DNA of 64,000 bases from Patiria miniata (GCF_015706575.1 NW_024037064.1:8595606-8659605), one strand, 5' to 3'; counted from the first letter of the stretch, positions 1 to 13,122 are shown. The notes: generated from the letters alone by a model not told the origin. Program-made: numbers and translations.

Positions 1-3000
1 TACTGGCGCGCGCGACACGCTGCTGCTCTCAGTATATACTGCATAGGGACACATTTACTAGGAGGACACTTTCACCGTTGGGCAGGGGGACAATTTAACC
101 TGGAGGGGGACAAATCTACCTAGGTAAAAGTGTCCCCCCCCCCCCCCGGACACATTTACCGGGTCACGAGCCGGTAAATGTGTTCTGGGGGACATTTACC
201 AGGGGGACAGAATTACCTGTCACACCGGATGCTTGCCAGCTGGCGTCGTGCATTATATTGGTTGGCACGGGGTCAGTTGTGTTTGTGTTCCTGTAAATTT
301 TCGAGGGTTTCGTGTCAAATACCATGGCAAAATATCACAGGAATTTAATTGCTATACAATGTGTTGATCTTGAGTTCCCGTTTTCACAATAACTGTGCTT
401 ACATCTCGAATGGCCAGACGTCGGAGCGCGATGAGCAGGGTTTGTGTAGCGCGCCCTCTTCGGTAAGAAATTGTTGCATGACGAGAAAAAACGGAGTGTC
501 CTTCATACTGCAATTTCTTTAAATTATATTACATTCATTCATCGGCGGTTCCTGTCAAGTTTCTAGAGTTTCGTGTCAAATACCATGACAAGATATTACA
601 GGAAATTTCATTGCAATACAGTGTGTTTATCTTGAATTTCCAATTTCACAATAACTGTAGTGTTGACATGACGAGAAAATACGGAGTGTCCTTACGTACG
701 GGTGCAACAGTGTATTAAAATTCCCATAGACACTAGTGCTAAATGCCATACTTCTAAATTCTTTTAAAGATACTCAGAACTCTCACATGTATTTAAGCTG
801 CACAGAGAAATGGCGATCAATAAGTCATCTTTTATTTTATTTTCATTTTTTGGTGGGTTGACCATTGACTTTTCGAGAAATTCTCACCCAAAGAAAACAA
901 CCCCTATTTTTCCCAAAGCGGAAAAGTAGCCATCTTAAAAAACGATCTCTCCACAACATAAAAAAGCGCCACTTTCGAGCTCAATTGCATCCAAAATGCT
1001 CAGAATTGAAAGTCCCAAGTCTGGGCTAGAGGTTCATTGCCATATTTGTTCAATTCCCCAATTTTATGGCTCTCAGAACTCTCTAATGATATAGAATATC
1101 TTTTATTCATGAGCTCGGCGGATGGGTTCAGGCTGCGCCTGTTCACAGGTGTGCCCCCTTACACGTCAATTTCCGTCAATATATTATATTCATTCTTTGG
1201 CGGTTCCGGTCAGTTTTTAATAAAACAGAATTTCGACTGTTTTTACCCCAAATTTTTGGCCAAATTTGCTTTTCAAATTAAAGGCACGTCTGTTTCCAAA
1301 TCGAATTGGAATGTGTCCAGGGTTACCTTAGGCATTCCTGCAAGTTTCAAGGAATTTCTTTTTTTGGCCAGAACTGTGAAAAAAAACCAATGGGTGAATA
1401 TAGCCTTACATTTTTCACTAAATTTGGCCAAAAATTGAATTTTCTCCAAACAACGTAGAAATACCTCTGGAGACGAGTGGAGCATGAATCAATATTCAAA
1501 CGACCGTGTGTACATCTCGAATGGCCAGACGTCGGAGCGCGGTAAGCAGTGTTTGTGCAGTGCGCCCTCGATCTTCTGTAAGAAATTGTTGCATGACGAC
1601 AAAAAACGTAGTGTCCTTCATACTGCAATTTCCTCAAATTTTATTACATTCATTCTTCGGCAGTTCCTGTCAAGTTTCATGACAAGATATTACAGGAAAT
1701 TTCATTGCAATACAATGTGTTTATCTTGAGTTCCCAAGTTCACAATAACTGTGTTGACATGACGAGAAAATACGGAGTGTCCTTACGGGTGCAACAGAGT
1801 ATTAAACTTCCCATAGACACTAGTGCTAAATGCCTATACTTCATTTTAAAAAAATGCCCAAATTCTTTTTAAAAATACTCAGAACTCTCACATGTATTTA
1901 AGCTGCACAGAGAAATGGCGACCAATACGTCATCTTTTATTTTATTCTCAATTTTCGGTGGGTTGACCATTGACTTTTCGAGAAATTCTCACCCAAAGAA
2001 GACGACCCCTATTTTTTCCAAAGCGGAAAAGTAGCCATCTTGAAAAACTATCCCTCCAGAGGTCAAAGGTTCATTGCCATATTTTTTCCAATTCCCCAAT
2101 TTTATGGCTCTCAGAACTCTCTAATATAGAATATTTTGAGGGTATAAATTTTATTCATGAGCTCGGCAGATGGGTTAAGGTGTGCACCCTTACACGTCAA
2201 TTTCCTTCAATATATTACACTCATTCTTCGGCGGTTCCTGCCAATTTTCAATATGTGTTTACATCTCGAACGGCCAGACGCACGTCGGATCAGCGCGGTG
2301 AGGGGTGCAGACCAGTAAATCGGTCCGAAATTGCCTGCGCCGGCCAAATCGCGATTTGCATGCCCTCAAAATCTTCGGTATTTGAGCATGCTGTGGGCCA
2401 TGAACTTGAGGGTTTGTAAAAAATATGGGTGGAAGCCGTGCACAGTACTGGGAGCTTGCAGTTCTGTGTAATTTGGATGTAATTTGCACCCTAAAAGCGC
2501 TCTATTTTGCAATGGAGTGTAGGCATCGTTTTTCAAAATGGCGATGGGCTTCAGGACTATTTTCAGGGGTGATCGTCTTCAGATGGAAATTTCTCCTAAA
2601 AGTCATCTGTTGACCCCCCGTAAATTGAACAGAAAATGAAAGATGATGAAATAAGCTTTAATTTGATGTGTGTCTCGAACACTTTGGAGAGTTGTGAGTA
2701 TTTTTCCCGAATTTTTGAAGTGGGAGCATTTACCATTGGGGTCTATGGAAGTTTATTTACTGGTCTGCTACCTGAGTAGTGTTTGTGTAGGGCGCCCCCT
2801 TTGTAAGAAATTGTTGCATGACGATAAAATACGGAGTGTCCTTCATACTGCACTTTCCTTAAAGGGTATACACACTCACCAAGTGTCCTCTCCCACGCTG
2901 TCAGGCTGCGCCACACTGCCCGCAGTTTACAGCTCGACAAACTGCTACCCGGCAAAAGCCAGGAGCAACAAAATATAGGTTTTCCCGGCCAAGTTAGCAG
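1..3000. repeat. Degenerate tandem repeat, ~1.1 kb unit, no gene
   Basis: A block running from about 380 to 1090 recurs at about 1490-2130 with an offset near 1.1 kb: the string ACATCTCGAATGGCCAGACG lies at 401 and again at 1512, and the stretch beginning GGTGGGTTGACCATTGAC recurs near 851 and 1958. Shorter parts come back at about 2247-2275 and 2775-2862. The first 230 bases hold a separate degenerate repeat of a GGGGACA-ATTTACC type. Reading frames here follow the repeat and begin at non-ATG codons or carry no recognisable domain, so I see no gene. Whether the unit is a satellite or a duplicated transposon part cannot be told from the window. Confidence 0.6.
2863..2979. repeat. Dispersed repeat, copy 1 (second copy at 7161-7267)
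   Basis: About 115 bases rich in CTGTCAGGCTGCGCCACACT and CAGTTTACAGCTCGACAAAC are shared nearly word for word with 7161-7267, including the ending GCCAGGAGCAACAAAATA. The second copy sits next to the start of the duplicated segment at about 7.4 kb. No terminal inverted repeat is evident, so the family is unknown. Confidence 0.6.
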
Positions 3001-3616
3001 ATTTGGCGGCCAAATTTACAACCAATCACCCATTTTCGCACGAATTTGAATGTACGTTTGACTCATTCAATTAGTAAAAACACCACTCAATTTCCCATGA
3101 GACACATGCGATTTCACATTTTAATCATGCCTTTTCAAAAATAGGGCATTCAGATTAAAATTGCACAAACGAGCATCCAAATTCGCCGGAGCTTCAAGCT
3201 GTGTAAGTTTGGTCATTCGAATTCGCCATTAAGCAAGCATTATGTGAAAAGTATATAAGCAAAGTAATTCGAAATAGGTCCATGTCGTTCCGTTGTTTGT
3301 TAGAATAAGGTGAAGTGTTTTTGTTACAATTTGGAAATAAAGATATAAAAACCTGTCTCCCACAAGACTCTGCCACTACTCTGATCACCATGCAGACTGC
3401 TAGATTGAAGCACTAGAAATATCAATATGCCAGCTCATGGGCGTTACATGAGAATTTCAAACGTAAACAATTGTAATACCCAATACTATCTTGAACGCGT
3501 CTTGACATAAACAGATCTACTGCTGCAGGTCAATTGTAGCCACGTATCTAAGACTTGGCAGACGGGAAAACAGTGCTAAGAGGAGGGGCCAGAAACACAA
3601 AAATGGACCACGACAT

Positions 3617-4752
3617 TGTAGTATCCTTGTATGATAGCTATGTATAGGCACCACGTGCTCTGAAACCACACACCCAAACCCAGACATAACCTCATCCACA
3701 TTGGAATGCATGAACCCCAACTTACTCAATGAATAATGAATAAGGCCCCAACTTGGATCAGATTGCACCCTAGAACAATGTAGCCCTTTGATAAGCATAG
3801 AACCTCATGTGATGTACTGAGATGTAGTGAGACAATAAACCAAGCAAGCATCGAAGCAACAACTACTATCCATGTGCTAGTGACAAGCTCACTACATTAC
3901 ATTGGCGACGAGGGTATGGGATCCAAATCAGGAGGATATCAACCTATCAAAGATGGTCACAAAGCTGCACCAGACCACCTCTAGCCACAGCCACTATCTT
4001 CACCTTGCCATTAGAATTCTCGGCATCGCGGATCACATCATCCAAAAATGCATACAACGAGATCCAGTCAAGGAAAGCAGACCAGCACAGACGTGGCAGA
4101 CCAACACAGATGGGCACCAAACATGTCCAACGCCATCATCAGCAACAACCCACCAAGCTCTCCGGATAGCAACTCCGCAGACGAATACGTGTTCTAAATC
4201 GAACATGGTTCAACCAACCACCAAGCGTGTTATCAACAACACCGAAGAACAACAAGCGGGTTAACAACGACACCAAAGAACAACAAACGTGTTAACAACG
4301 ACACCAAAGAACAAACAAGTGTGTTAACAACGACACCGAAGAACAAACGAGCGTGTCAACAACGACACCAAAGAACCAACAAGCGTGTTAATCACAACAC
4401 CAAGAAATGAACGAGCATCAAGTCTGACCAACAAACGATTGAGCGTCAACTCTGACCAACAAACAAACGAACTTCAACTCTGAACGACAAGCGTCAACTC
4501 TGAAGCGTCAACTCTGACCAACAAGCGTCAACTCTGACCAGCCATGGACTAATTACAAACGTCAACTCTGGCCTGGCCAAGTGGGCCAACAATAATGTTG
4601 GGATGTAGTATCCTTGCATGATAGCTATGTATAGGCACCACGTGCTCTGAAACCACTCACCCAAACCCAGACATTACCTCATCCACATTGGAATGCATGA
4701 ACCCCAACTTACTAAATGAATAATGAATAAGGGCCCAACTTGGATCAGATTG
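3617..4752 (+). mobile_element. LTR-retrotransposon fossil, broken, small
   Basis: A TG...CA bounded LTR of about 285 bases (3617-3901) is followed directly by TTGGCGACGAGG, the kind of primer-binding region used by many Ty3/gypsy-like elements. The short internal part (about 3902-4603) contains a tandem repeat of a GTGTTAACAACGACACC-like unit. A second, incomplete LTR begins at about 4604. The overlapping parts of the two LTRs differ at only about 3% of positions, so the insertion is fairly young. The element is clearly broken and far too short to be autonomous. Its downstream end coincides with the start of the duplicated segment at 4752. Confidence 0.75.
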
Positions 4753-6022
4753 CAACGATCGCAGCATACAATGCAAGGCCAGAGGCACAAAAGGGCGATG
4801 CCACACAGCAATACGCATTATATAATACAGGAATCAACAAAAGGCGTGCCCAATTATGCCGAAAACTTCATAAAATGGAAGTTACGTAAGCGCTACAAAA
4901 GTGACAATGAAAGTTCCAGACAACAGACGCATATTACATATACAGCTTCATCGAACACGGTATTTAAAGACTAAATAATGTATTGATTTTTTTAGGACGT
5001 GTCTGTCATCCAAACTTTTCAAACCACATCATTATTCCAAATACTTTTCTATTTGATAAACCCTAACCTCAGGGAATTCACATAGCCTGATACAAAGTAA
5101 ATATACACTGTTTTAATTATATACCAACAAGGCAACTGATTGTTTTTTAAACGACGTGTATTAAAGTTAATCAAACGATTCTGTCAAACCTTCTCCCATT
5201 ATTCAATGTTTGAACACAAATGCTACAGTGAATTGGCCAACTACTAGCGCTTCGATTTATTTCCTTTTAAGATCCCCTTTGTTTCCTCTGACGAATTTTA
5301 ACATGGTAAACAAAATCATCATTAAATGTCTACATCTTCAAAATATTAAAGATTAAATGGCAATTATAGAACCTCATTTGCTGACATCGACACACAGTTT
5401 TAGGTTAAGTTCTAAAATGTGTAATGTTCTTGCACACTGAAAACGGTTCAATTCATTGATGACCAGTTTTCTTCAATTTTCGAATTTGTTGTCTTTCAAA
5501 ATAATTATTCTTCATGATCCTCGCTTTCCAAGGATATATCACTAAACGCCAAAGCGCCCTATGATTGATTTATTAATATAAATACCGATCGACTAGAGAG
5601 AATTATTCTAAATCTAAATTTAACATTAATTATGTAAATTGAACTATTTACATATTATTGACAACTGTCGTGTTTTCTTTTTGGGTTCTCAACTGCTTTG
5701 ATCGAACTACCTGTTTATTCAAATGAGTACATGCACAATGTTGCATCACACCTTGCGATACATCTTTACGGACTTCAAGTCAGCCACTGCCAGCTTTCCA
5801 TCTGAAGTCAATGTCATGACCCTTGGGTCATTCAGACCCTGAGCCAGGCAATCAAGAAACCTGCCATCTAGGTCATAGTGGTGAATATGAGCATCATAAG
5901 GCCATTTCAATCGCTTCACTCTAACATAAATACCGGAGGTACAGAGCGAATACAGCCATGCAGTATTTCACTGGTACCCCGTCTAATTTGGGTTTGATGG
6001 TAAATAGTGTAGCACCATTAGG
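4752..6022 (-). pseudogene. Decayed duplicate of NHL gene A (3' end and downstream DNA)
   Basis: From 4752 the sequence repeats that from 7408 onward (offset about 2.66 kb): the same GATCGCAGCATACAATGCA start, the same non-coding stretch, then a minus-strand copy of the last exon of gene A. The recognisable coding part is about 5741-6022 and matches the C-terminal NHL blades (the equivalents of the HIHHYDLDGRFLDCLAQGL region). Relative to gene A it carries small insertions and changes that break the frame, and the copy ends where a LINE tail begins. No matching upstream exons follow, so this is a host-gene pseudogene. Confidence 0.8.
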
Positions 6023-6189
6023 AATTTTGATGAAATTGGACTGAGAATTGCTCTGGCAAACAGGACTAGGGCCTAGGCCTTCCTTACAGTGTTAAACCTG
6101 ACCATCTTTGTGAGGAAAAATCTGAAACACCAATTGATAAAAATTAAGCGGTAGATTTAGATTGTCCATTGGAAGAAAAAAAAAGATAT

Positions 6190-6450
6190 GTGCACCAAAA
6201 AACCACTGCAGCGAAGGAGTGGAATAGTCTGCCCTTTTCCATTCAAAATGCCAAATCTCTCGAGCAAAAAGAAGCTGATCAAGACCAATTTATTCCACCA
6301 ATAATCAATTCATTGTCTATGCTACCTGATTTTATTATTTAACTTAATTTATTTATTTAATTTAATTGTTCATTATTTGTAAGCGCTGTGATTTAGTTTA
6401 CTAATAAGAGCGTTCTTAAATGCCGATTATTATTATTATTATTATATGAA
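6190..6450 (+). mobile_element. LINE 3' end (CR1/L2-like), 5'-truncated
   Basis: The frame at 6211-6264 reads AKEWNSLPFSIQNAKSLE, the usual last block of CR1/L2/Jockey-type reverse-transcriptase proteins. It is followed by an AT-rich 3' UTR with AAGCGCTGTGATTTAG and an (ATT)n tail near 6427-6447, as CR1/L2-type LINEs have. Only the 3' end is present. It lies inside the pseudogene duplicate, which it interrupts. Confidence 0.75.
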
Positions 6451-6547
6451 AAAGATGAATGCCAAAAGCGGTTGGGAAAACATATCACAGACAAAGTCTA
6501 TGGGATTTGGAAAGACAATTAACTTATAACTTGTTTAACAATAAAAC

Positions 6548-6790
6548 GGTGTTGCGAAAGCTGCGACACTGATGGCAATCTGTCCTTGGTTGCAAAACCA
6601 CTTCAATTTGCTGGTCCTAGAGTTTTCTTTGCACCTATCTCGCTTACTGACTACTTGACTGACCCACTGATTGAATGTTAAGTTCTGTTGTATAGGGTAT
6701 TACGTTGACGCCCAATTGCTGAAGAACATTATGTAGAACAGACGCATGAAAGGCTGCTAGTGAATATAACCTCCATATTCGGGTTGTCTC
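6548..6790. repeat. Duplicate of an intron of NHL gene A (copy of 9846-10072)
   Basis: The stretch from GCGAAAGCTGCGACACTGAT through CGCATGAAAG matches 9846-10072, which lies in gene A between its second and third coding exons. The offset (about 3.3 kb) is larger than for 4752-6022 (2.66 kb), so the pseudogene copy lost the part holding the remaining exons. The rest, up to about 7160, shows nothing recognisable. Confidence 0.65.
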
Positions 6791-8443
6791 TAAAAAGAAA
6801 GTTTCACAACATGATTGAAGTTTATGTTTCCCTGTCTCGGGTAAAGTTTTACGTTGATCGACAGTTAACCACTGAAAGGAGCTCAGATGTTTTCGATTGT
6901 CACTTCTAATCGTACATAATAAGCGCCCGATCAACATATGAGGAGCAATCTATCTTTGTATACATGTATGCAATAATTACTAAATTTATTTGCGTTCTAT
7001 TAACAATTTAAACATTCATCAAAAACTTCCATAAGTAGACCTATCACAAAACAATAACTGTCTAACGTCAACTATACTGAGCTAACACGGCATAGGCATC
7101 GCGAACTTCTGAATCTTAAAACTTGACCGTCTGCATCAGTTATCAAAACAGCAAATTTTAAAGGGTAAACTCATTCACCAAGTGGCTGTCAGGCTGCGCC
7201 ACACTGCCCGCAGTTTACAGCTCGACAAACTGCTGCACGTACGGCAAAAGCCAGGAGCAACAAAATAGATAAAAGAGCTCACACAGCTGCCATGAGCACG
7301 ATTAGCGTGTAATTTAAACGTTAGAAGGAGAACTGTATTGTAAATACAGCACCTTGATAACCAATCCGTGCAGCGAGCAGCAAAAATATTGTATCGCGAA
7401 GACGAGCAACGATCGCAGCATACAATGCAAGGCCAGAGGCACAATAGGGCGACGCCACACAGCAATACGCATTATATAATACAGGAATCAACAAAAGGCA
7501 TGCCCACTTATGCCGAAAACTTCATAAAATGCAAGTTACGTAAGCGCTACAAAAGTGATAATGAAAATTTCAGACAACAGACGCATTACATATACAGCTT
7601 CATCGAACACGGTATTTAACGACTAAATAATTTATTGATTTTTTTAGGACGTGTCAGTCATCCAAACTTTTCAAAACACATCATTATTCCAAATACTTTT
7701 CTATTTGATAAACCCTAACTTCAGGGAATTCACATAGCTTTATACAAAGTAAATATTCACTGGTTTAATTTCGAGAAACACCGTGTCTATATACCAACAG
7801 GATATCTGATTGTTTTTGAAACGACGTGTATTAAAGTTAATCAAACGATTCTGTCAAACCTTCTCCCATTATTCAATGTTTGAACACAAATGCTACAGCG
7901 AATTGGCCAACTACTAGCGCTTCGATTTATTTCCTTTCAAATCCGCTTTGTTCAAGTTCCCCAGTCGAATTTGAACATGGTAAACAAAATCACCATTAAA
8001 TGTCTACATCTTCAAAATATTAAAGATTAAATCGCAATTATAGAACCTCATTTGCTGACATCGACACACAGTTTTAGGTTAAGTTCTAAAATGTGGAATG
8101 TTCTTGCACACTGAAAACAGTTCAATCCATTGATGACCAGTTTTCTTTAATTTTCGAATTTGTTGTCTTTCAAAATAATTATTCTTCATGATCCTCGCTT
8201 TCTAAGGATATATCACTAAACGCCAAGGCGACCTATGATTGATTTATTAATATAAATACTGATCAACTAGAGAGAATTATTCTAAATCTAAATTTAACAT
8301 TAATTATGTAAATTGAACTATTTACATATTATTGACAACTGTCGTGTTTTCTTTTTGGGTTCTCAACTGCTTTGATCGATTACTCTCATGTGAAATTTAC
8401 ATAACTACCTGTTAATTCGAATGAGTACATGCACAATGTTGCA

Positions 8444-10601
8444 TCACACCTTGCGATACATCTTGACGGACTTATAGTCAGCCACTGCCAGCTTTCCATC
8501 TGATGTCAATGTCATGTCAAATGGGTTATACAGACCCTGAGCCAGGCAATCAAGAAACCTGCCATCTAGGTCATAGTGGTGAATATGAGCATCATAAGGC
8601 CATTTAAATCGCTTCCCTCCAACATAAATACCGGAGGTATCAGCGAATACAGCCATGCAGTTTAATACTGGACTCCCGTCTATTTGGGGTTTGATGGTAA
8701 GTAGTGTAGCACCATAACCATCAGTAACATCTACTAATCCAGCTACGAAACTACTCATTATAACTCGATCCTTGCTGTCCACAGCTATACAGTAAGGACG
8801 ATAATTTACAGGTATGGTGCGTATGTGTGCACCATCACTGGGTTTGTGTTCAGTACACACACACCTGGTGTTGAAAAAAACAAGGATTGCACCATCTTTC
8901 TTGACAGCTACCAACTTATGTTCGGAAGGGTGTTCCGCAGTCTCAGTCGGTGGCGCCGTCTGGAACGCATATGCCAGCGTGTTGTTCCTGTTTAACACCT
9001 TTATTTTTGGATCGTCATACTCACCAACCACCAAGCGACTGTGTATGGGGTCATAGGCAATACAAGTTGGATCTATATGGGAATATGAATATAAGGTGTT
9101 TTTTTTATCAACGCAGACAATCTGTGGTACGCTACATTCTTCAAAAAACTCTTAGCTAGACTAATCCAAAGCATTGACCATGGGTAAAATTATTTTCAGG
9201 TAAACTCACTCCTGTGAAACTGTATTGTGCTTCTTTGTTCGCCATCGTTGCTGAAGATAGCAACCCGGTTTGCCCTATTGGCCTCAACCACAGCAATCTC
9301 ATCATCACGCGCAGCAATAGCACGGTAAATTCCATTGGGTTCCTTTACTTCAATCTCACGAAACAGCTCCCAACGACCTGTTTGACCGCTTACCTGCAAT
9401 GAAAGCCATTGACAAATCAATGTCGGTGCAAATAGTGCAATAAGGGCTGTGCCAAGTATACCAAGTATACCAAATATTTAATTGAATATCGAAAGGGGAT
9501 GTTTGTTATTCGTATTTTTGAAAATGGTAGTATGAGAAACGCCCGTGATTAATTTAGTGCTTCATGGGAGGAGGTGTTATATCTTACTCGTTGTCTGTTT
9601 CCTTCACGCTTGCCACTTCTAGAACTCACCTTGCTAGGACCCGGTATTGATTCCTCTCTTGTCGTCTCTTGAGCTGAACTCCTTGCTTCTTCAGTTGTCC
9701 TTTCTGTCTGAAACACATAACATGAATCCATTTACTTTATGAAAATATCCTTTACAGTATGACCCAATGCTCATTTAACTCGATGGTTAACTGTTATGTT
9801 CTTGCCTTTTCGAATAATCGAATGTTTTGGTATTTCCTGCTCCGAAAGCTGCGACACTGATGCCAATTCTGTCCTTGGTTGCAACACGACTTCAATGTAC
9901 TAGTCCCAGAGAGGCCAGCCTAGAGTTCTGTTTTTACCTGTCTCACTTGCTGACTCCTTCGACCCACTGATTGAATGTTAAGTGCTATCGTGTAGGGTAT
10001 TATAAGGACGCCAATGAACAGTTTGAATGAAGCCCATTTTGTAGAAAAGACGCATGAAAGACTGCTTGTGAATAGCCATTCTGAATCTTGCACGATTTGG
10101 GACTTGCTGTACTTGGGTACGTTGCCTGAACGTTGATTCAGGACAGGGACATTTGCATCAAAATGTGCATATGGATGCAGGTATTTCTCTCTCTTACCTG
10201 TTGCCTGATTCCTTTACACTTGCAACACCTCGGTCTCTTGCAGGGCATGGTGGGACCCGGTGTTGCTTCGTCTCTGATCGACTCTACATTTGAACTCTTT
10301 GCTTTTCTAGTTGCCATTTTTCCCTGAAAGAAAATGAAAACCCTTATTTGAAAACATGAGATTTGCGGTGAATGTCGGTAAATCAGTTCGAGTTGTAAGA
10401 GTTCATTTTAAAGTAAAATCAAGTATTCTCGATTATTTCCTTTGAAAAAAAAAATATTACTACATTTTTCTTAAACGATTCCATTCTGTAAGTGACGGTA
10501 GGAATCTTAATAGTGCATTTAAAAACCCGATAACTAGGTTTCTCTCTGTATCTTACCCGTGGTCTGATACCTCGACGCCTGCCACGTCTCTTGCCAGGCA
10601 T
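8444..10601 (-). CDS. NHL-repeat protein with basic N-terminal modules (gene A)
   Basis: Five coding exons on the minus strand: 10557-10601, 10198-10323, 9588-9707, 9210-9393 and 8444-9072, all with AG/GT borders and joining in frame to 367 aa. The first exon gives MPGKRRGRRRGIRPR; the next two are phase 0-0 modules ending in Pro/Gly then Lys/Arg-rich runs (TPGPTMPCKRPRCCK; IPGPSKVSSRSGKREG). The fourth starts VSGQTGRWELFREIE and opens the NHL propeller (DEIAVVEANRANRVAIFSNDG); the last supplies the remaining blades and ends YRKV. The intron between the last two exons is phase 1. Start choice: the ATG at 10601 is preceded in frame by a stop, and matches the starts in genes B and C. RING, B-box and coiled coil are absent. 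NHL propellers bind proteins or RNA in TRIM proteins; the role here is unknown. The basic runs could serve nuclear import or nucleic-acid binding (inference). Confidence 0.82.
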
Positions 10602-11195
10602 GCTTGGTTCTACAATTTCCTATATGTGAGAGAGTTCAGGCAAGTCTGAAAGTAAAGGCCAGATCATTAATACTAGCAGGTTAAATGGGATCGTCACGCT
10701 GACAAGAGAGTTTAGCCAGAATATATACAAACTGGATGCTGTAGCTGGCGGAATGTTAAACCAATATAAAAACGGTGGGTTACAAAAGCTCACAACAGGA
10801 GCGAGCTCTTCTGTAAACATGAGAATACGTTGATTAAAGACCGTACTTCCCATTTACAATTCTTTTTTTTATTGATAAGAAATTCTCTGATCTGAAATCA
10901 GCGAGGCCTGTAATCGGAGAAGAACTAGCCGTAGAAATGACTAATAATATTGCCCAATCGAACGGCTTCAGTGTTTTAATGTGGTCGCAGTTGAGGTACA
11001 CCTTCCTCCCTATTTCAAAGGCTTTTCTATTCGCTGCTGGCTCGTATCACTGTTCGCAATCGACAGCAAGAAACTTTAGCGGCCCTGCTAGGTACATGTA
11101 GTTTGAAATTGTATTTGCATTTGCAGTATAAACACATCTCTCTCGAAAGCCAAACTGCAACTTCATAATTTACCGTTTGAACAATATGGTCTTAC

Positions 11196-11400
11196 CTGTC
11201 TATATCGGGGATTGCAACTATCTTGCTCGATCTGTTCTTCAGGCAGTCGGTTGAAACGTCTGGCAATGGGCGGACACCAGGCAAAATGGCGCTAGCCATA
11301 CAACGAATCATCACCGTGATGTGTCGATAGTTTAATATTAAACCCATTGGACTCTGTATGTGTAAATATAGGAACACGTTGACTGCATTCACAGCACACA
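11196..11400 (-). other. Probable 5' non-coding first exon of gene A
   Basis: The stretch resembles the regions before genes B and C: AGTCCAATGGGTTTAATAT, a TCGTTGTATGGC block, a CGCCATTTTGCC block and AACAGATCGAG, ending GACAG before GTAAGAC (donor at 11195/11194). The upstream limit is not visible. Possible frames through the three copies do not agree, and gene B's is interrupted, so it reads as 5' UTR plus proximal promoter rather than coding sequence. The acceptor before the coding exon is probably TTTCAG at about 10646. Confidence 0.55.
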
Positions 11401-11775
11401 GGCAATCAATCGTACCTTATGACCTTAACCTTTTCACATGTTTCAGGCATTGTTAAACTGGTAGCGTCAGTATCACACTGGGAGGAAGGTACAATTATCA
11501 TAATTTATGCTTACGTCACCATTTCGCCACGGAGGTCATTTGGCGTACAGGAAATTATGAATTATGCAGTACATATGTACATAGATGTCCCGGATGATGG
11601 TAGTAGATGCGTGCCTTGTTGTGAACACGTACATGTACATGTGCGTCACATGCACGGCGCTTCAGCGCCGCGTCATGGACTGAGATCAGGCTTACATCAT
11701 GTGGGATACTGAACACTGTGCAGACGCCTTGAGATGTAAAACAGTTATCGTTTCATTTATTTAAAGTAAACAGCT

Positions 11776-11870
11776 GTACAGGGTGAGTTATAAAAAAAAA
11801 GCTGAACCCAAACCTCCAAAAATATATATATTTCATATTTAAAAAAAAAAATATGTAGCACCAAAATAAG
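11776..11870 (+). repeat. Single transposon end like the MITE at 21963-22420
   Basis: TACAGGGTGAGTTATAAAAA followed by GCTGAACCCAAACCTCC closely matches the terminal repeat of the TA-flanked MITE at 21963-22420 (CAGGGCGAGTCAAAAAA then CGAACCCAAA). I found no partner end nearby, so this is a lone or eroded end. Confidence 0.5.
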
Positions 11871-12051
11871 TATAATGACTGGAAAACCTATTCCAGAAAC
11901 TACTTTTAGAGATAAAAAGAAATTGCTTAAATTGCTCAATCTGTTCGAATACGGGCGATTACCAATACAGTGCGCCACCAAGAGTCAATTTCGCGCAGTG
12001 CATTGTGGGATACAGTCGGCAATTATACCATTGCGCGGGAAGCATGAACTT

Positions 12052-12672
12052 TTTCCGGTGTGACGGTCTCACTTGTCCGGCGTGCTAGCTTCTCCGGATG
12101 GATTCGGTGGACAGTTGAGCACGTTACAGTGCACGTTACATGAGCACGATACATACTGATGTGTCCGCTGTGCTTCCTTTTCCTCGGGCTGTATTACCAA
12201 GCCTATTAATAACGCAGTGAGGGACATCCAAGAATGTGTTTATGTAACACTTCCCCCATGGTCTTGCAAGCATTCTGATTTGTGTTCCCAGCGTCATGTG
12301 TGTGTGTGTGTGTGTTTATGGAGGAATAATTAAGAACGAACTCCTTGGTCCGTGTTCCTTGCTCGTTCATGTTCCATTTTGTCTTTATTTTTGCAACCAT
12401 GCGGCTTCAAATAAATGTGCATTTCAAGTCTTTTTTGGTTGTGGTTATTGGGAGTTGTGCGCGCCACGAAAATTCTGGATTTGACAGGTACCCTCATGCA
12501 TACAAATATCCTATGATATTACGGGCACTAGTACAACCCCGAAGAACTCAGCACACAAATGAAGCTGACGAAAATGTACACCACTGCGCAATTTTGTGCA
12601 TGCGTGTTAAAGCGAAATTTCCCTTTCGGAGAAGCTAGCACGCCGGAGAAGTGAGACCGTGACACCGGTCGT
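12052..12672. mobile_element. Non-autonomous DNA transposon, ~40 bp TIRs, 8-bp target duplication
   Basis: The left end (CCGGTGTGACGGTCTCACTT at about 12055, on through CCGGCGTGCTAGCTTCTCC) is the inverse of the right end (GGAGAAGCTAGCACGCCGG through GTGACACCGG at 12630-12668). Both sides are flanked by ATGAACTT (12044-12051 and 12673-12680), an 8-bp duplication of hAT or P type. No transposase frame is present. A (TG)n microsatellite lies inside at about 12295-12316. Confidence 0.75.
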
Positions 12673-13122
12673 ATGAACTTATGATTCGAGTATTTTGCCA
12701 GGCATGCTTGGTTCGATCCGGTGTTAGCCAGTTAAATCTCCTCTCCGTGTCAATTCAGGCAAATACTACAGGTAAAGCCCAGTGTACGACCCATCGATAT
12801 CAGATGATTATTCCGACAGATTTTCGCAAATCGGATGAATATGGCATGGTTAACTCAAAAACACAGGACTCAATATGCTTCACGAGCAAAATATCCTTCT
12901 TATTTACAGAACATCTCAATGATCTCTCAGCCGGCCTGAATTTAATAATCACGAGAACGACTCGCCGTGCAAAGTACATGTATATAATTTAAACGTTTCA
13001 GGGTTAGAATTCATTCGCTGTTGACCTAGGCTTTCTGTCCTTTACAATTCCATGATACGCCGATGATCGGAATGCCATCGGCGACAATGACAAACAATAA
13101 CCTAATTAATGCGGGATGAACC

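Noticed and set aside
4230-4560. Regularly spaced repeats that might be a CRISPR array
   Set aside because: A eukaryotic tandem repeat inside an LTR-retrotransposon fossil; units are contiguous and variable, without unique spacers.
11192-11392. Minus-strand open frame over the first exon of gene A
   Set aside because: The homologous stretches before genes B and C do not keep this frame, so it is treated as 5' UTR.
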